Assembly: GCF_003721515.1 (NCBI RefSeq) | Contig: NZ_RJJD01000015.1 | Span: forward strand, 348,258 to 412,257 | DNA from: Rufibacter latericius | GTDB taxonomy: Bacteria; Bacteroidota; Bacteroidia; Cytophagales; Hymenobacteraceae | Direction of reading: 5' to 3' | Length of the DNA stretch: 64,000 nucleotides | In this document: positions 42,660-53,100 of the stretch, in pieces | Layout of the letters: every line of letters begins with the position of its first letter | Numbering within the stretch: position 1 is the first letter of the stretch | Translations under genes and position numbers: made by a program | Notes under the pieces: model-generated | What the model saw: the letters and a program-made list of their open reading frames with translations, nothing else | What the model was told of the DNA's origin: nothing | The model's database searches: none

Positions 42660-42845
42660 GGAAGTGACGACTACTTGTATTCAGTGGAATGACTACACTG
42701 CGCAAATAGATGGTAAAAGAAAGGCAAGGATAGCCTTCAGGAGAGATGTTGCCTTAGCTTCGAATCACTATGGTGCTTTCCACGGCATCCAGGACAATGC
42801 GGGGAACGGGAATACGAGAATTTCAGCCGGAGCAAGAATCTTTAG

Positions 42846-42872
42846 AACTAACCGATTTATTAGTTAGTTTTG
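42846..42872 (+). promoter_or_regulatory. dyad and -7 box before the aldolase gene
   Basis: AACTAAC (42846-42852) is repeated inverted as GTTAGTT (42863-42869) ten bases on, and the second arm overlaps TAGTTTTG (42865-42872), a TAnnTTTG match 25 bases before the ATG. It could be an operator over the promoter. Confidence 0.5.
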
Positions 42873-42897
42873 CTAGTAGACCAAACCTAGCTAATCC

Positions 42898-43968
42898 ATG
42901 CCTAAATTTAGATCTGGGGTTCTGTACGGAGACGAAGTGCAGGACTTATTCAAGTACGCTAACGACAATAACTTTGCCCTGCCTGCAGTAAACGTCATCG
43001 GTACCAATTCCATTAACGCGGTGCTGGAAACTGCCAAGGCGGTAAATTCCCCTGTAATCATTCAGTTTTCCCAAGGCGGCGCGCAGTTCTATGCGGGCAA
43101 AAGCCTGAACAACGACGGTCAGAAAGCCGCTATTGCCGGCGCTATCTCTGGTGCGCACCACGTTCACCAATTAGCCGAAGCCTACGGCGTTACCGTTGTT
43201 CTCCACACAGACCACGCCGCTAAAAAACTGTTGCCTTGGATTGACGGTCTTCTGGATGCTGGTGAGAAATTCTACGCTCAGCACGGCAAGCCTTTGTTCA
43301 GTTCCCACATGCTGGACCTTTCTGAGGAGCCGATTGAAGAGAACATTGAGATCTCTGCCAAATACCTGGAGCGCATGGCCAAAATGGGCATGACCATTGA
43401 AATTGAACTAGGCGTGACCGGTGGCGAGGAAGACGGCGTTGACAACTCAGACATTGACAGCACCCACTTATACACCCAGCCAGAACACGTAGCGTATGCT
43501 TACGAAGAGCTTGGCAAAATCAGCCCTCGCTTTACCGTAGCAGCGGCTTTCGGGAACGTGCACGGCGTGTACAAACCTGGTAACGTAGAACTTCGCCCTG
43601 AAATCCTGAAAAACTCCCAAGACTATATCCAGGAGAAATTCGGAACGCAGGCAAACCCGGTAAACTTTGTATTCCACGGTGGTTCCGGTTCTGAGAAAGA
43701 GAAAATCACCGAGGCCATTGAATACGGTGCCATCAAAATGAACATTGACACTGACATGCAGTGGGCATTCTGGGATGGTATCAAGAACTACTACGAAGGC
43801 AAAAGAGACTATCTGCAAGGACAAATCGGGAATCCAACCGGCGAGGACAGCCCTAACAAAAAGTACTACGATCCCCGCGTATGGTTACGCGCTGGCGAAG
43901 AGACCTTTGTTACTCGTCTGAAAGAAGCTTTCAAAGACCTGAACTGCATGAACCGCAATGCGGAATAA
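42898..43968 (+). CDS. fbaA: class II fructose-bisphosphate aldolase
   Basis: 356 residues of the class IIA type. Visible blocks: LHTDHAAKK (catalytic Asp and zinc His), MTIEIELGVTGGEEDGVDN, FGNVHGVYKPG (zinc His), FHGGSGS (phosphate binding) and KMNIDTDMQWAF. It splits fructose 1,6-bisphosphate into the two triose phosphates in glycolysis, and runs in reverse in gluconeogenesis. It is a single-gene unit with its own promoter and terminator. Confidence 0.96.
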   Translation: MPKFRSGVLYGDEVQDLFKYANDNNFALPAVNVIGTNSINAVLETAKAVNSPVIIQFSQGGAQFYAGKSLNNDGQKAAIAGAISGAHHVHQLAEAYGVTVVLHTDHAAKKLLPWIDGLLDAGEKFYAQHGKPLFSSHMLDLSEEPIEENIEISAKYLERMAKMGMTIEIELGVTGGEEDGVDNSDIDSTHLYTQPEHVAYAYEELGKISPRFTVAAAFGNVHGVYKPGNVELRPEILKNSQDYIQEKFGTQANPVNFVFHGGSGSEKEKITEAIEYGAIKMNIDTDMQWAFWDGIKNYYEGKRDYLQGQIGNPTGEDSPNKKYYDPRVWLRAGEETFVTRLKEAFKDLNCMNRNAE

Positions 43969-44005
43969 TGTGCTAATTTTCTAATGTGCTGATTTCGCAC
44001 TGAAT

Positions 44006-44047
44006 AAAACAAGAAAGCCGATCCTATAGGATCGGCTTTCTTGTTTT
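44006..44047 (+). terminator. terminator of fbaA
   Basis: A 19-bp perfect stem (44006-44024 with 44029-44047), TATA loop, ending in TTTT. Confidence 0.9.
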
Positions 44048-44140
44048 AGGTAAACTCAAATAGAAACCCGCTCCCCAAAGGAAAGCTTCCCTGAGTCCAG
44101 TAATGAAGAACAAAAGCAGTGAAACGGTTCAAATATGAAA

Positions 44141-44357
44141 ACACTTCACCTGCGACAGGTCGGGACGAAGGCTTACCATGAGGCCGAGGCGCCCTGCGGC
44201 ACGCAAGAACGATACAAGTGGGAGTGGCCTATTTGGGCGATGAAACAGAGGGCAGAAGCGAGGTGGTACTTACTTGTGAAGAAAAGACTGTCTGAGCGTC
44301 AGCGAGTTTCTTTTCTTCTTGATTCTTTTGGTTAGGTTGAGCATCAAGGATCAACCT
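44141..44357 (+). repeat. 218-bp dispersed repeat, copy 2
   Basis: Homologous to 26283-26500 in inverted orientation. Begins near ACCTG-CGA-CAGGT (44148-44160) and ends in the hairpin AGGTTGA...TCAACCT (44334-44357, shared loop CATCAAGG). The stem sequence differs from copy 1 by compensatory pairs. Confidence 0.85.
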
Positions 44358-44426
44358 GACCAAACAGTGAAATACACCCAAGTGTAAAAAGCATTCCACC
44401 ACCACTAACCTCTTCTAAAAACAGCA

Positions 44427-44450
44427 AGGGCACCCACAAGAGGTGCCCCT
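44427..44450 (-). terminator. hairpin after rpiB
   Basis: GGGCACC (44428-44434) pairs with GGTGCCC (44442-44448). On the minus strand a GTTTTT run follows a few bases later. Confidence 0.5.
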
Positions 44451-44463
44451 ACAATATTTATCC

Positions 44464-44482
44464 AACTCAGGACTCTAGACTC
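44464..44482. repeat. ACTCAGA tract
   Basis: AACTCAGGACTCTAGACTC, six bases before the rpiB stop codon, the same placement as the copy at 8609-8640 before a stop. Confidence 0.65.
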
Positions 44483-44488
44483 GCGCTG

Positions 44489-44920
44489 TCAGGCGCAGGC
44501 AATCTTATCAACCCTGGTCTGGTGACGGCCTCCTTCAAACGGAGTAGTTAGAAAAGCTTCTACCATCTCGCGGGCCACTTCTTCGCTCACAAATCTGGCA
44601 GGCACACATAGTACGTTGGCGTTGTTGTGCGAACGGGCAAGTTCAGCTAGTTCTCTTTGCCAGCACAGTGCGGCTCTGATACCTGCGTGCTTGTTCGCAG
44701 TAATGGCCACTCCGTTGCCGCTGCCGCAGAGCAAGATGCCCAGTTCATATTCTTTGTTCTCTACCGCCGAGGAAAGCGGATGCACGTAATCGGGGTAATC
44801 TACGGACGCCTCTGAGAACGGACCGAAGTCCTTTACCTCGTGGCCCAGTTCCTCTAGTTGTTGTTTGACCAAGCCTTTGTATTGGTATCCGGCATGGTCG
44901 CCACCTAGTGCTATTTTCAT
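44489..44920 (-). CDS. rpiB: ribose 5-phosphate isomerase B
   Basis: 143 residues. GGDHAGYQYK (Asp8 and His9 region), DYPDYVHPL and the catalytic GILLCGSGNG with Cys65, plus GGRHQTRV at the C-terminus, identify the RpiB/LacAB family. It interconverts ribose 5-phosphate and ribulose 5-phosphate in the pentose phosphate pathway. It is the last gene of a minus-strand operon glyA-tatC-rpiB, ten bases after tatC. Confidence 0.96.
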   Translation of the reverse strand: MKIALGGDHAGYQYKGLVKQQLEELGHEVKDFGPFSEASVDYPDYVHPLSSAVENKEYELGILLCGSGNGVAITANKHAGIRAALCWQRELAELARSHNNANVLCVPARFVSEEVAREMVEAFLTTPFEGGRHQTRVDKIACA

Positions 44921-44930
44921 CTCAGGAAAT

Positions 44931-45785
44931 TTAAGAAGTAGCTTGTTCGTTTAATTTAGCCAAATCGCGCCGACGTACCCACCAGGAGATATTGATACTC
45001 ACTTCGTAGAGCAACAGCAACGGAACGCCCATTAAGGTCATACTCAGAACATCTGGCGGAGACAGAATCGCTGCCACAAAGGCAATCACCACAATGGCAT
45101 GCTTGCGGTAGATGCGCATCAACTCCGGCGACACAATACCCGCCCGTGACAGGAAGTACACAATCATCGGTAACTCAAACATAATCCCACAGGACAACAC
45201 CAGAGTCACCAGCGTGGAAATGTAAGATGACAAGTCGAACTCGTTGGCGATACTAGGGTCTACCTGGTAAGAAGCCAAAAAGTTGATGGAGAGCGGCGAA
45301 ACAATAAAATACCCGAACAACGAGCCCAGCATAAACAGGAACGACACAAAGAATACCGCCCCACGCGAGTTTTCCCGTTCATTGGGGTACAGACCCGGTT
45401 TGATAAAGCTCCAAATTTCCCAGAACAGGTACGGGAAGCCCAGCAACAAACCTATCACAAACGAGCTGGTCAGGTGCATGGTGAACTGCGAGGAAAGCTC
45501 GCGGCTCTGCAGCGTAAAATCCAGCTTATTGATGCAAAGGCCCGGTGAGTTGATGGCTGCTCCTATCTCGCAAAGCGTTCTGTAAGTAAAGAAATCGGTG
45601 CGGGAAGGCCCCAGGATGATGTCATGGAAGACAATCTCCTTGTTGGCCATGGCAACAATGGTGAACACCACCACCGCCGCCGCCGAACGGATCAAGTGCC
45701 ACCTGAGAATTTCCAGGTGGTCCAAAAAGGTCATCTCATGCTCTTCTCCGCCGTGCGCTGCCACCTCTCCGGAACGTTGTGCCAT
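44931..45785 (-). CDS. tatC: Sec-independent translocase TatC
   Basis: 284 residues with the N-terminal block EMTFLDHLEILRWHLIRS and six membrane helices, FFVSFLFMLGSLFGYF in the middle and the late VIAFVAAILSPPDVLSMTLMGVP. TatC is the signal-recognition core of the twin-arginine pathway, which exports folded proteins. It lies 15 bases after glyA; no tatA gene is in the window. A Tat-like leader occurs on the TldD protein at 13217-14860. Confidence 0.95.
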   Translation of the reverse strand: MAQRSGEVAAHGGEEHEMTFLDHLEILRWHLIRSAAAVVVFTIVAMANKEIVFHDIILGPSRTDFFTYRTLCEIGAAINSPGLCINKLDFTLQSRELSSQFTMHLTSSFVIGLLLGFPYLFWEIWSFIKPGLYPNERENSRGAVFFVSFLFMLGSLFGYFIVSPLSINFLASYQVDPSIANEFDLSSYISTLVTLVLSCGIMFELPMIVYFLSRAGIVSPELMRIYRKHAIVVIAFVAAILSPPDVLSMTLMGVPLLLLYEVSINISWWVRRRDLAKLNEQATS

Positions 45786-45800
45786 GTACTTTAGTAGTGC

Positions 45801-47075
45801 TTAGTAATTGAACAACGGGAATTGTTGCATCCAATTGTTGATTTCTTTTCTGGTGTCAGAAAGGATGGTTTCATTGTCATGGTTCATGAGCACGCGGTCA
45901 ATGTAGCCCACAATGCGATCCATGTCCTGCTCCTTCAGACCACGGGTAGTTACGGCAGCCGAGCCGATTCGGATTCCGGAGGTCACAAAAGGTGACTTGT
46001 CATCGAACGGCACCATGTTTTTGTTGATGGTGATGTCTGCCTTGATCAGGGTGTTTTCGGCCAGTTTTCCGGTAAGGTCCTTTGAACGGAGGTCAATCAG
46101 CATCAGGTGGTTGTCGGTACCTGAGGAAATGATTTTATAGCCGCGGTCTACAAACGACTTGGCCAGCACCTGCGCGTTTCTTTGTACCTGTAGGGTGTAT
46201 TCTTTGTAAGAAGGGGAAAGTGCCTCGTGGAATGCCACTGCTTTGGCCGCGATTACGTGCTCCAACGGTCCGCCCTGCGTACCGGGGAAAACGCCGCTGT
46301 CCAGCAAAGAAGACATCATGCGCAACTCGCCTTTCGGGGTTTTCAGTCCAAAGGGGTTTTCGAAGTCTTTCCGCATCATGATCATCCCTCCGCGAGGCCC
46401 ACGCAAGGTCTTGTGGGTAGTGGTGGTCACAATGTGGCAGTGCTCAAACGGATCGTTCAGCAAACCGGTGGCGATGAGACCGGCCGGATGCGAAATATCG
46501 GCCAAAACCAGGGCTCCTACTGCATCGGCGGCTTCGCGTAAGGCTTTGTAGTTCCAGTCACGTGAATAGGCCGAGGCTCCGCAGATAATCAGTTTCGGTT
46601 TCTCACGCTCAGCTACTTCACGTACTTTCGTCCAGTCAATCTCGCCGGTTTCGGGCTCCACGCCATAAAACGAGGGTTGGTACAGTTTCCCTGAGAAGTT
46701 CACCAAGGACCCGTGGGTCAGGTGCCCGCCGTGTGACAAATCGAAGCCCAGGATCTTATCGCCGGGGTTCAGCACCGCCAGCATCACGGCCGCATTGGCC
46801 TGCGCGCCGGAGTGTGGCTGCACGTTCACCCACTCCGCCCCGAATAGCTGCTTGGCGCGGTCAATGGCCAATTGCTCAGATTGGTCCACAATCTCGCAGC
46901 CACCGTAGTAGCGCTTGGCTGGTAGACCCTCGGCGTATTTATTGGTGAGCACACTGCCCATGGCTTCCATTACCTGGTCTGAAACGAAGTTCTCAGAGGC
47001 GATGAGTTCTAGGCCGTGCAGCTGGCGCTGATGCTCTTTCTGGATAAGATCAAAGATTTGGGAATCGCGTTGCAT
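45801..47075 (-). CDS. glyA: serine hydroxymethyltransferase
   Basis: 424 residues from the ATG at 47075 ([18 protein letters not shown]); a frame opening at 47120 is an overcall because a promoter box lies at 47098-47105. The PLP lysine is Lys222 in [14 protein letters not shown], with LIASENF and [13 protein letters not shown] as further signatures. It converts serine and tetrahydrofolate to glycine and methylene-tetrahydrofolate. It heads the glyA-tatC-rpiB operon. Confidence 0.96.
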   Translation of the reverse strand: MQRDSQIFDLIQKEHQRQLHGLELIASENFVSDQVMEAMGSVLTNKYAEGLPAKRYYGGCEIVDQSEQLAIDRAKQLFGAEWVNVQPHSGAQANAAVMLAVLNPGDKILGFDLSHGGHLTHGSLVNFSGKLYQPSFYGVEPETGEIDWTKVREVAEREKPKLIICGASAYSRDWNYKALREAADAVGALVLADISHPAGLIATGLLNDPFEHCHIVTTTTHKTLRGPRGGMIMMRKDFENPFGLKTPKGELRMMSSLLDSGVFPGTQGGPLEHVIAAKAVAFHEALSPSYKEYTLQVQRNAQVLAKSFVDRGYKIISSGTDNHLMLIDLRSKDLTGKLAENTLIKADITINKNMVPFDDKSPFVTSGIRIGSAAVTTRGLKEQDMDRIVGYIDRVLMNHDNETILSDTRKEINNWMQQFPLFNY

Positions 47076-47097
47076 TGGTGTTCTGTTAGTGGGTGCC

Positions 47098-47123
47098 CAA
47101 AAGTACGGCCATTGCAGCAAATA
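47098..47123 (-). promoter_or_regulatory. promoter of glyA-tatC-rpiB
   Basis: On the minus strand TTGG, then 19 bases, then TACTTTTG (47098-47105), which fits the Bacteroidota -33/-7 arrangement. It lies 22 bases before the ATG at 47075. Confidence 0.6.
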
Positions 47124-47168
47124 ACCAATGGTTTAGGGAATCATGGCGCAGAAGTGGAAGCTACCCAT

Positions 47169-47206
47169 CTGTTTAAGGGCCGTTTTCCGGAAAACAAACA
47201 AAAAAC
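47169..47206. repeat. dispersed palindrome
   Basis: CTGTTTAAGGGCCGTTTTCC followed by GGAAAACAAACAAAAAAC. It is the last copy before the AT-rich block, which has none. Confidence 0.7.
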
Positions 47207-47229
47207 CCTCAGGCAATGCCTGAGGGTTT
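47203..47229 (-). terminator. terminator of the T9SS gene at 47251
   Basis: AAACCCTCAGG (47203-47213) pairs with CCTGAGGGTTT (47219-47229), with T-rich flank on the minus strand. Confidence 0.75.
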
Positions 47230-47250
47230 GGAAAACTGAAATAGAATTCC

Positions 47251-49653
47251 TTATTGTTTGATCAACCGTTGGGAAACTCTCTCTCCGTTCAGCTCGGTCA
47301 CCAGCAGGTAGATACCCGCTTTTACTTTAGACCCCATCACCAATTCTGTGGTAGAAGTGCCTTTGGCAACTTTTACTTTTTTCTCCAAGGCTACATTGCC
47401 TTGCTCGTTCAGGAGCTTAATGTTCAGCTCGCCGGCTTTCTCCGCATTCACGGTCAGTTTCACTTTATCGGTGAACGGGTTTGGTGCCGCTTGTACCGCG
47501 GCAGCGTGCGCCTTGTTGTCTACTTTCAGCGTCTGGCTGTAGGTGATTGTGCCGTCTGCATTGGTGCGCTTAAGGCGGTAGTAATTGGCTGGTACGGGCT
47601 CTGGGTTGAAATCTTCTGCATGATACACCGCCACAGCCGCGTTGCCGCTGTTCTGTCTTGGGGCGTTCTGGATGATAGTTTTGAACTCTTTGCTTTCTGG
47701 GCTGTAAGCTTTCTCCACATCGTAAGACACTGTTGTCTTCCCAAGAGCAGTCCATTTCAGCTTCACAGTTTTTGCGTTCCAATGAGCAGTGAAGTCCATT
47801 TCTTCTACTACGATCTCAGGCTCTGCTTTTACTGGCTGCGAAGCAACAAAATTGATAGCTGATGTGCCGTTATGCAAGTAGAATTCGGTGAAGTCTGTGA
47901 TGCCCGATACTTCTGCGGTGAAGTAATTACCAGCAGTACTAAAAGTGACATTGTTACTAAATGAGGTAGTGCTTCCTTTAGCTAAATTATCAATGTATTC
48001 ACAGTTTTCTGTAATGTCAAGGCTGCTATAAGTAGTAAAGGCTAATTCACCTAATTGAAAAACTGCGCTAGTAGCAGACTTATATGCATCAAACTCATTT
48101 TGTACTCCATAAAGGCGGATGCTGACAGGTTTGTCTCCGCTAGGCTGATTAGTAGCTTTTACTCTCCAGTTTCTAGGCATTAAATTGATGTTGGCTCCCT
48201 CCGTGTTCTTAACTGCCCGGCTGCTATCTGAACTAACTTGAAAGTCTATTGTTACCTCTCCAAGTATATTACCTCCATCTTTTATGGCACCGATTAACTC
48301 ACCATTGTATTTAATTTCCTGCCATTTGTTTGAGCCATCAGAAGTGACTGTTGTACTAGTTGAAGTCGTGTCATAATCAGAACTAGCTTTGGGTGAATAA
48401 ACTGAGGAGCCGCAACTAGTAAAATGCCAGCCAGTAGTGTTGCCAAGCCTTTCACTAGTAATACCCACATAATAGTCCCCGGGCCCTGATGCCTGAATAT
48501 CAGATATGATCAAGTAATCTGTGCACAAGCCATAGGAGGTGAAATCTATGAATGCTGCACTACCAATAGTGGATGATTTAAGAGTCGTTGAAGATTCAGT
48601 GCCAGGTGTAAAGAGGCTTTCAATGGTTTGGGTCTGCCCACTTTCAAGCGTTAATGTATAATCCGTAGCTAAAGGATCATTTGTGCGTAAGGACAAATCT
48701 TTGAATGAGTTACTATTGTTTATGATGGCGTTTGGTCCGTAAAGAGTTACAAATCTATATTCCTTACCCCCACCATTAAACGTATGAGCATCAGAACCAT
48801 TTAAGGTGATGCTTGCTTCTTTTGCCTCTAAGTTCAACGAAGAATCTACATTCCAAGTATTTAAGTTTGAAAACGAAGAAGTGCTTAGCAATAGAGATCT
48901 TGTTTTAGAGCCAATCGAATTAAAAGTAATTGCTGAAATTGATTGATTGTTTGTGACAAGAGTTCCTTCATTAAGATTGATAACTCCATTTGGGCCAGTA
49001 TTAAGTGCTGATTGTAGAAGCCAGCTTCCTGTTCCTTCAAATGTAACTGTAGTATTTAATGGGAAAGATCTGCCTGCCATATTAATAGGTGTATTTTCTA
49101 ATGGGGCCGCAAATTTTATATGAAAACCATTAGTTCCTAATAAAGTCAGATAAGTACTGGCCTGAAAAGAGCCTGAAACGTTAATTAGTTTGCCATTGGC
49201 ATCAAACGAAATCGTGCGTGTAACTTCCCAGGAAATACTGCCAACATTAGCATCTACATCTAGTGTTACCTTTTGCCCTGAGAAGGTAAAGGATTTTGAA
49301 TCAAAGATTACATTATCCGATGAGGTTGGTAAAGAAGTATGTTTCTCCGTTCCTCCACTGGATGTAGCCCAATGACTTAAATCGCTCCAAACTCCAGTTC
49401 CGCGATTGTTTGAACCAAAAGGAACCCAATAAAATGTTTTACCAACCGCTTCTACATCTTCGAGGGGTGTTGAATTTAAAGACTTCCCCAGAGATGACAG
49501 GTTTGATAGTGAAAAAATAGTAGAAGATGTCTTTGCATTTTCTGCTTTCAAAAATAGTGTGGCGCCATAACTATTAGGTGCCAAGCCAATAGCTAAGACC
49601 AAGTAGAGGGTGAAAAATAATATCTCTTTTAGATGAGTAACTGTTTTTTTCAT
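47251..49653 (-). CDS. large T9SS-secreted adhesin-like protein
   Basis: 800 residues: signal peptide (about 1-30), a passenger starting YWVPFGSNNRGTGVWSDLSHWA, typical of Bacteroidota surface adhesins with parallel beta structure, then an Fn3-like stretch (about 650-715) and a type A sorting domain (VQAAPNPFTDKVKLTVNAE to SQRLIKQ). The DNA for about residues 1-570 is about 35% GC in sampled lines while that for the C-terminal part is about 50%, so it looks like a foreign passenger joined to a native sorting domain. Function unknown. Confidence 0.85.
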   Translation of the reverse strand: MKKTVTHLKEILFFTLYLVLAIGLAPNSYGATLFLKAENAKTSSTIFSLSNLSSLGKSLNSTPLEDVEAVGKTFYWVPFGSNNRGTGVWSDLSHWATSSGGTEKHTSLPTSSDNVIFDSKSFTFSGQKVTLDVDANVGSISWEVTRTISFDANGKLINVSGSFQASTYLTLLGTNGFHIKFAAPLENTPINMAGRSFPLNTTVTFEGTGSWLLQSALNTGPNGVINLNEGTLVTNNQSISAITFNSIGSKTRSLLLSTSSFSNLNTWNVDSSLNLEAKEASITLNGSDAHTFNGGGKEYRFVTLYGPNAIINNSNSFKDLSLRTNDPLATDYTLTLESGQTQTIESLFTPGTESSTTLKSSTIGSAAFIDFTSYGLCTDYLIISDIQASGPGDYYVGITSERLGNTTGWHFTSCGSSVYSPKASSDYDTTSTSTTVTSDGSNKWQEIKYNGELIGAIKDGGNILGEVTIDFQVSSDSSRAVKNTEGANINLMPRNWRVKATNQPSGDKPVSIRLYGVQNEFDAYKSATSAVFQLGELAFTTYSSLDITENCEYIDNLAKGSTTSFSNNVTFSTAGNYFTAEVSGITDFTEFYLHNGTSAINFVASQPVKAEPEIVVEEMDFTAHWNAKTVKLKWTALGKTTVSYDVEKAYSPESKEFKTIIQNAPRQNSGNAAVAVYHAEDFNPEPVPANYYRLKRTNADGTITYSQTLKVDNKAHAAAVQAAPNPFTDKVKLTVNAEKAGELNIKLLNEQGNVALEKKVKVAKGTSTTELVMGSKVKAGIYLLVTELNGERVSQRLIKQ

Positions 49654-50179
49654 AAAGCTTAATAAAGGGTTGTTGTATAGAGTAGGATTAAAAGTTCTGT
49701 TTCTCTGTTTTGTAAATAGTTGAATGTGGTGCCTGGTTTTGTAAAGACAGTAGTTGTGCCAAATGTGTTAGCTCGCTTTTAATCTTTTAAAAATTATAAC
49801 ATAGTTGCCATTATATGGCATATGGCTTAAATAAGTGCTCAATATGGTTCTTACTAATGCTAATATATACTATAATAATATATAGCCAATAGATAATAAG
49901 AGATTAAAATGTATGAAGTTGTGAAATATAAGAAAACATTGACTAGTTAAAATATGAACAAGATATATTGGTCTTTCTGCTTTGTAGTTTCAGAAGCTTT
50001 ATGTGCTGTTGAATTATAAAAGGTAGGATCCTTGTAGATGTATATGGGTAAACTTTGACCCTAAGAATATGACACCTTTATTTCAATAGACAATTAAATT
50101 ATAGCTTCATTACTTTTCTTATTAGGCAATAAAAAAGGGGAAGCTTTAGCTCCCCCTTTTTTATTGCCTAATATTTCCT
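49654..50179. other. AT-rich intergenic region
   Basis: 526 bases, very AT-rich (for example ATATACTATAATAATATATA at about 49865). It holds the terminator at 50123-50170 for the upstream gene and no dispersed palindrome. Presumably it contains the promoter of the T9SS gene. Confidence 0.6.
50123..50170 (-). terminator. terminator of the IPT/TIG gene
   Basis: TAGGCAATAAAAAAGGGG (50123-50140) pairs perfectly over 18 bp with 50153-50170, with AAGCT/AGCT inside. It lies at the 3' end of the gene at 50180. Confidence 0.85.
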
Positions 50180-53100
50180 TTATTGTTTTACTACTCTACT
50201 TGTAGTTACACTTCCATTTAATTCTGTTTTGAGAATATAAATGCCAGTGGGTAAAGGAACATTGCTCACTGGAAGTTCAATAACACTTATTCCACTATCA
50301 ACAGCTACTACTTGCTCGTAAGCTTTCTTGCCAGTAACATAGTATAAAGTTATTGTTAAAGAGCCAGCTTGTGAAGCCAAAACCTCAACCTTTACATTAT
50401 CACCTTCTCTAAATGGATTAGGGTATGCTTTTAAGGTATTTGTAGCTTGGTTAATATTTTGTGTTTTTACAGCAATTACTTTGCTGTATTCAAATTTGCC
50501 ATCTAAATCTACTTGTTTTAAGCGGTAGTATATGACAGAGTTTTGAACTGGAGTGCGGTCTATTGTCTCATAAGAGAGCAAAACCTGGCTGTTTGTAGCT
50601 TTGCTTCCTACTTTTTGAACAGTAGTAAATTCTTTTTGCTTAGGGTTGTAAGTTGCCTGAACTTCAAAGTGAGAGTTTTCCTGTTCAGAAGCAGTTTTCC
50701 ACGCTAAGATTACACCATCTGGTGATGATTTCCCGTTAAATTCGATCAACTCTACTGGTAAAGGATTTGTTGGTACAACTAATGTGAAGTTAGTTGTGCC
50801 AGATCCTCCTGTAGTAGTTACAACTAATGGTCCTGTAGTGGCGCCTTCAGGAACGGTAACTTCTAGTGCAGTAGGATTGTCATCATTGAAGGGAGTAGCT
50901 GAGACACCATTAAAAGTAATGCTTTGAATGCCAATCAGGTTATCGCCTGAAATAGTGATCAACTCACCTATTGAGCCGGAGATTGGTTTTAGAGTTGGTG
51001 TTGGTGGAGTTGTTACAACGAAAACAGCTGCTGATGTTGCAGTTCCGCTTGGTGTAGTTAAAGACACCGAACCATCAGTTGCACCTGTAGGTACAAAAAC
51101 TTGCCAACTGTTATCATTTATTTTATAAAACTCTGTTGCCAATGTACTGTTGAATTTAATATTTTGAACATTGATTAAATTCGATCCATTAATAGTCACC
51201 AATTCTCCCACAGGTCCTGAGGTCTTTGAGAGACCAGAAATGCTGGGTGATGGAGGTAGCATGACAAAGTCTTCACTAGTTTCTAGAACGACTACCTTGC
51301 TAACGTTGTCAAAAACTTCTAGGCGGCCAGTAACTGCAGTATTTGGCACTTTTACTTTATAAGTTGTAGTAGTTGAAAAACTACCTGGTACTTTAATTAC
51401 AAGAGGAGCGCTAATTCCTGTAGCAGTTTTAAATCTAATTCTTGTATCTGAGGGGCCATTAGTAACAGTTACAGACACCTCTGTGCCTGTTTTTCCAGAG
51501 GTTGGACCCCAAGACAGTATTCCAACTGTAACCTTAAATGGAGATGTTGCTGTTGTGCCATTGGATGAGGTTACTTTTAAGGTTACGTCTCCTGTTGGTA
51601 CACCCTCAGGCACATAAACCTGAAGTCCGTCTTCAGGTGTGTATCCAAATTCGGGCGCATCAACACTATTAAATGAAACACTTGTAACTTCAGCCAGATT
51701 TGTTCCAAGGATTGTCACTAGGGTGCCTACAGGACCAAAGGAGGGGGATAGTGAAGTAATTGTTGGAGAAGGTACTAATACTGTAAACGGAGTTTCCGCA
51801 GCTCCTCCTTTTGTGGTAACTACTATCTTGCCATTTCCACTTGATGCCCCATTTGGTACTTGGGTATTAATTTGTTTATCGGTACCTGAAATTATAGTTG
51901 CTGCCTGCCCATTTACAGTGACACTCACCAAATTATCTAAATACTGCCCGGTTATAGTTATTGAAGAACCTACCAAGGCTGAAGATGGAGTGACAGATTG
52001 TATAGTAGGTTTAAGAATAAATGTGAAATCGTTAGCACTTAATACGGTGGATGCAGGGTTCTTAACTGTTATTTTTCCAGTTTTAGCACCACTTGGCACC
52101 TGAATCTTAATTAAGTTGTCGCTTACAATGTTCAAGCCTACTCCTTGTACGCCTTCGTGAAATAATACTTGTGATGTGTTAATTAAATTAGAACCAAATA
52201 TTTCAACGGTAGTTCCTTCTCCACCTGAAGAAGGGCTAAACGAGTTGATGACAGGGGAAAGAAAGATACCTGTTCCTGAAAGGTTTATTGTATAGTTAGT
52301 TTCGTCTGCATCATTTGTTGTAAAACTGATTGATGCTGTTTTTGGTCCTGTACTTGAAGGTTTAAATGCCATCTTCAATGTAGTCTCCTCACCAGGTAGC
52401 AAACTTGATTTGCTTGGAAGTTCTACTATTTTGAATTGACCTAGAGGATCATTAAGCGCTAAGTTCCCAATAACTAAATCAGAAAATCCTAAGTTTTTAA
52501 TTTTAAATACTTCAGATAAGCTTTCTGTCTTTGTATTTTGTCCTGGGAATGTAAATGTTGAGTTGTTGCTAACATTAGTACCCCCATTTGTAACATCAAT
52601 TTCTGGGGTAGTGCCTCTTTTAGTTATCGAGATTTGATCTATAAGCACACCGGACTCAGAACTAGGGTCAATTGAAGCCATGCGAAACCTTACACCTTTG
52701 GAATCTTTGCTGGGTGTCAATGTTTGGAAATAAGAAGCATCAAGATCATCGGTGAAAGCAATGCTTTTTGCCTCCCATAGAAGGCTATAAGTGCCTTCCT
52801 TTGTTAGTTCTTCAACCACAAAGCTCCCTGTGAACTGGCCTCCAAAGGTGTTGTAGAGGAAGGTTAATTTTTCTGGGGAGTCAGAATAATTAATTTGAAT
52901 AAAGGATCCTTCTGTTTCAAATAGAGCAACATCAGTGGTTTCAATATTATTTTGGTCTGTATTATCTCCGCTTGTTAAGTTATAACCAGGATCTGCAGCC
53001 AACCCTGTCTGAGACCATCCAGTCTTATTTAAGGTGTTCCAAGGTCCATTGTGATTAGTTGGCAAAGTTGTCACTGTTCCAACCTGTGCCTGGGCCTCCA

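Larger units (their letters stand above)
42539..42897. other. divergent promoter region, polA and aldolase
   Basis: 359 bases with a polA promoter box at 42545, a dispersed palindrome at 42622-42659 and the aldolase dyad/promoter at 42846-42872. An 84-codon frame through it has no family features and is not credited. Confidence 0.6.
43969..44488. other. gene-free repeat cluster
   Basis: 520 bases: the fbaA terminator, the second 218-bp repeat (44141-44357), a GGGCACC hairpin (44427-44449) and an ACTCAGA tract (44464-44482). A 66-codon frame within the 218-bp repeat is not credited. Confidence 0.75.

Noticed and set aside
42613-42867. 84-codon open frame before fbaA
   Set aside because: It overlaps a dispersed palindrome and the fbaA promoter and has no recognisable features.
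44135-44335. 66-codon open frame
   Set aside because: Same repeat, opposite orientation; no shared frame with copy 1.
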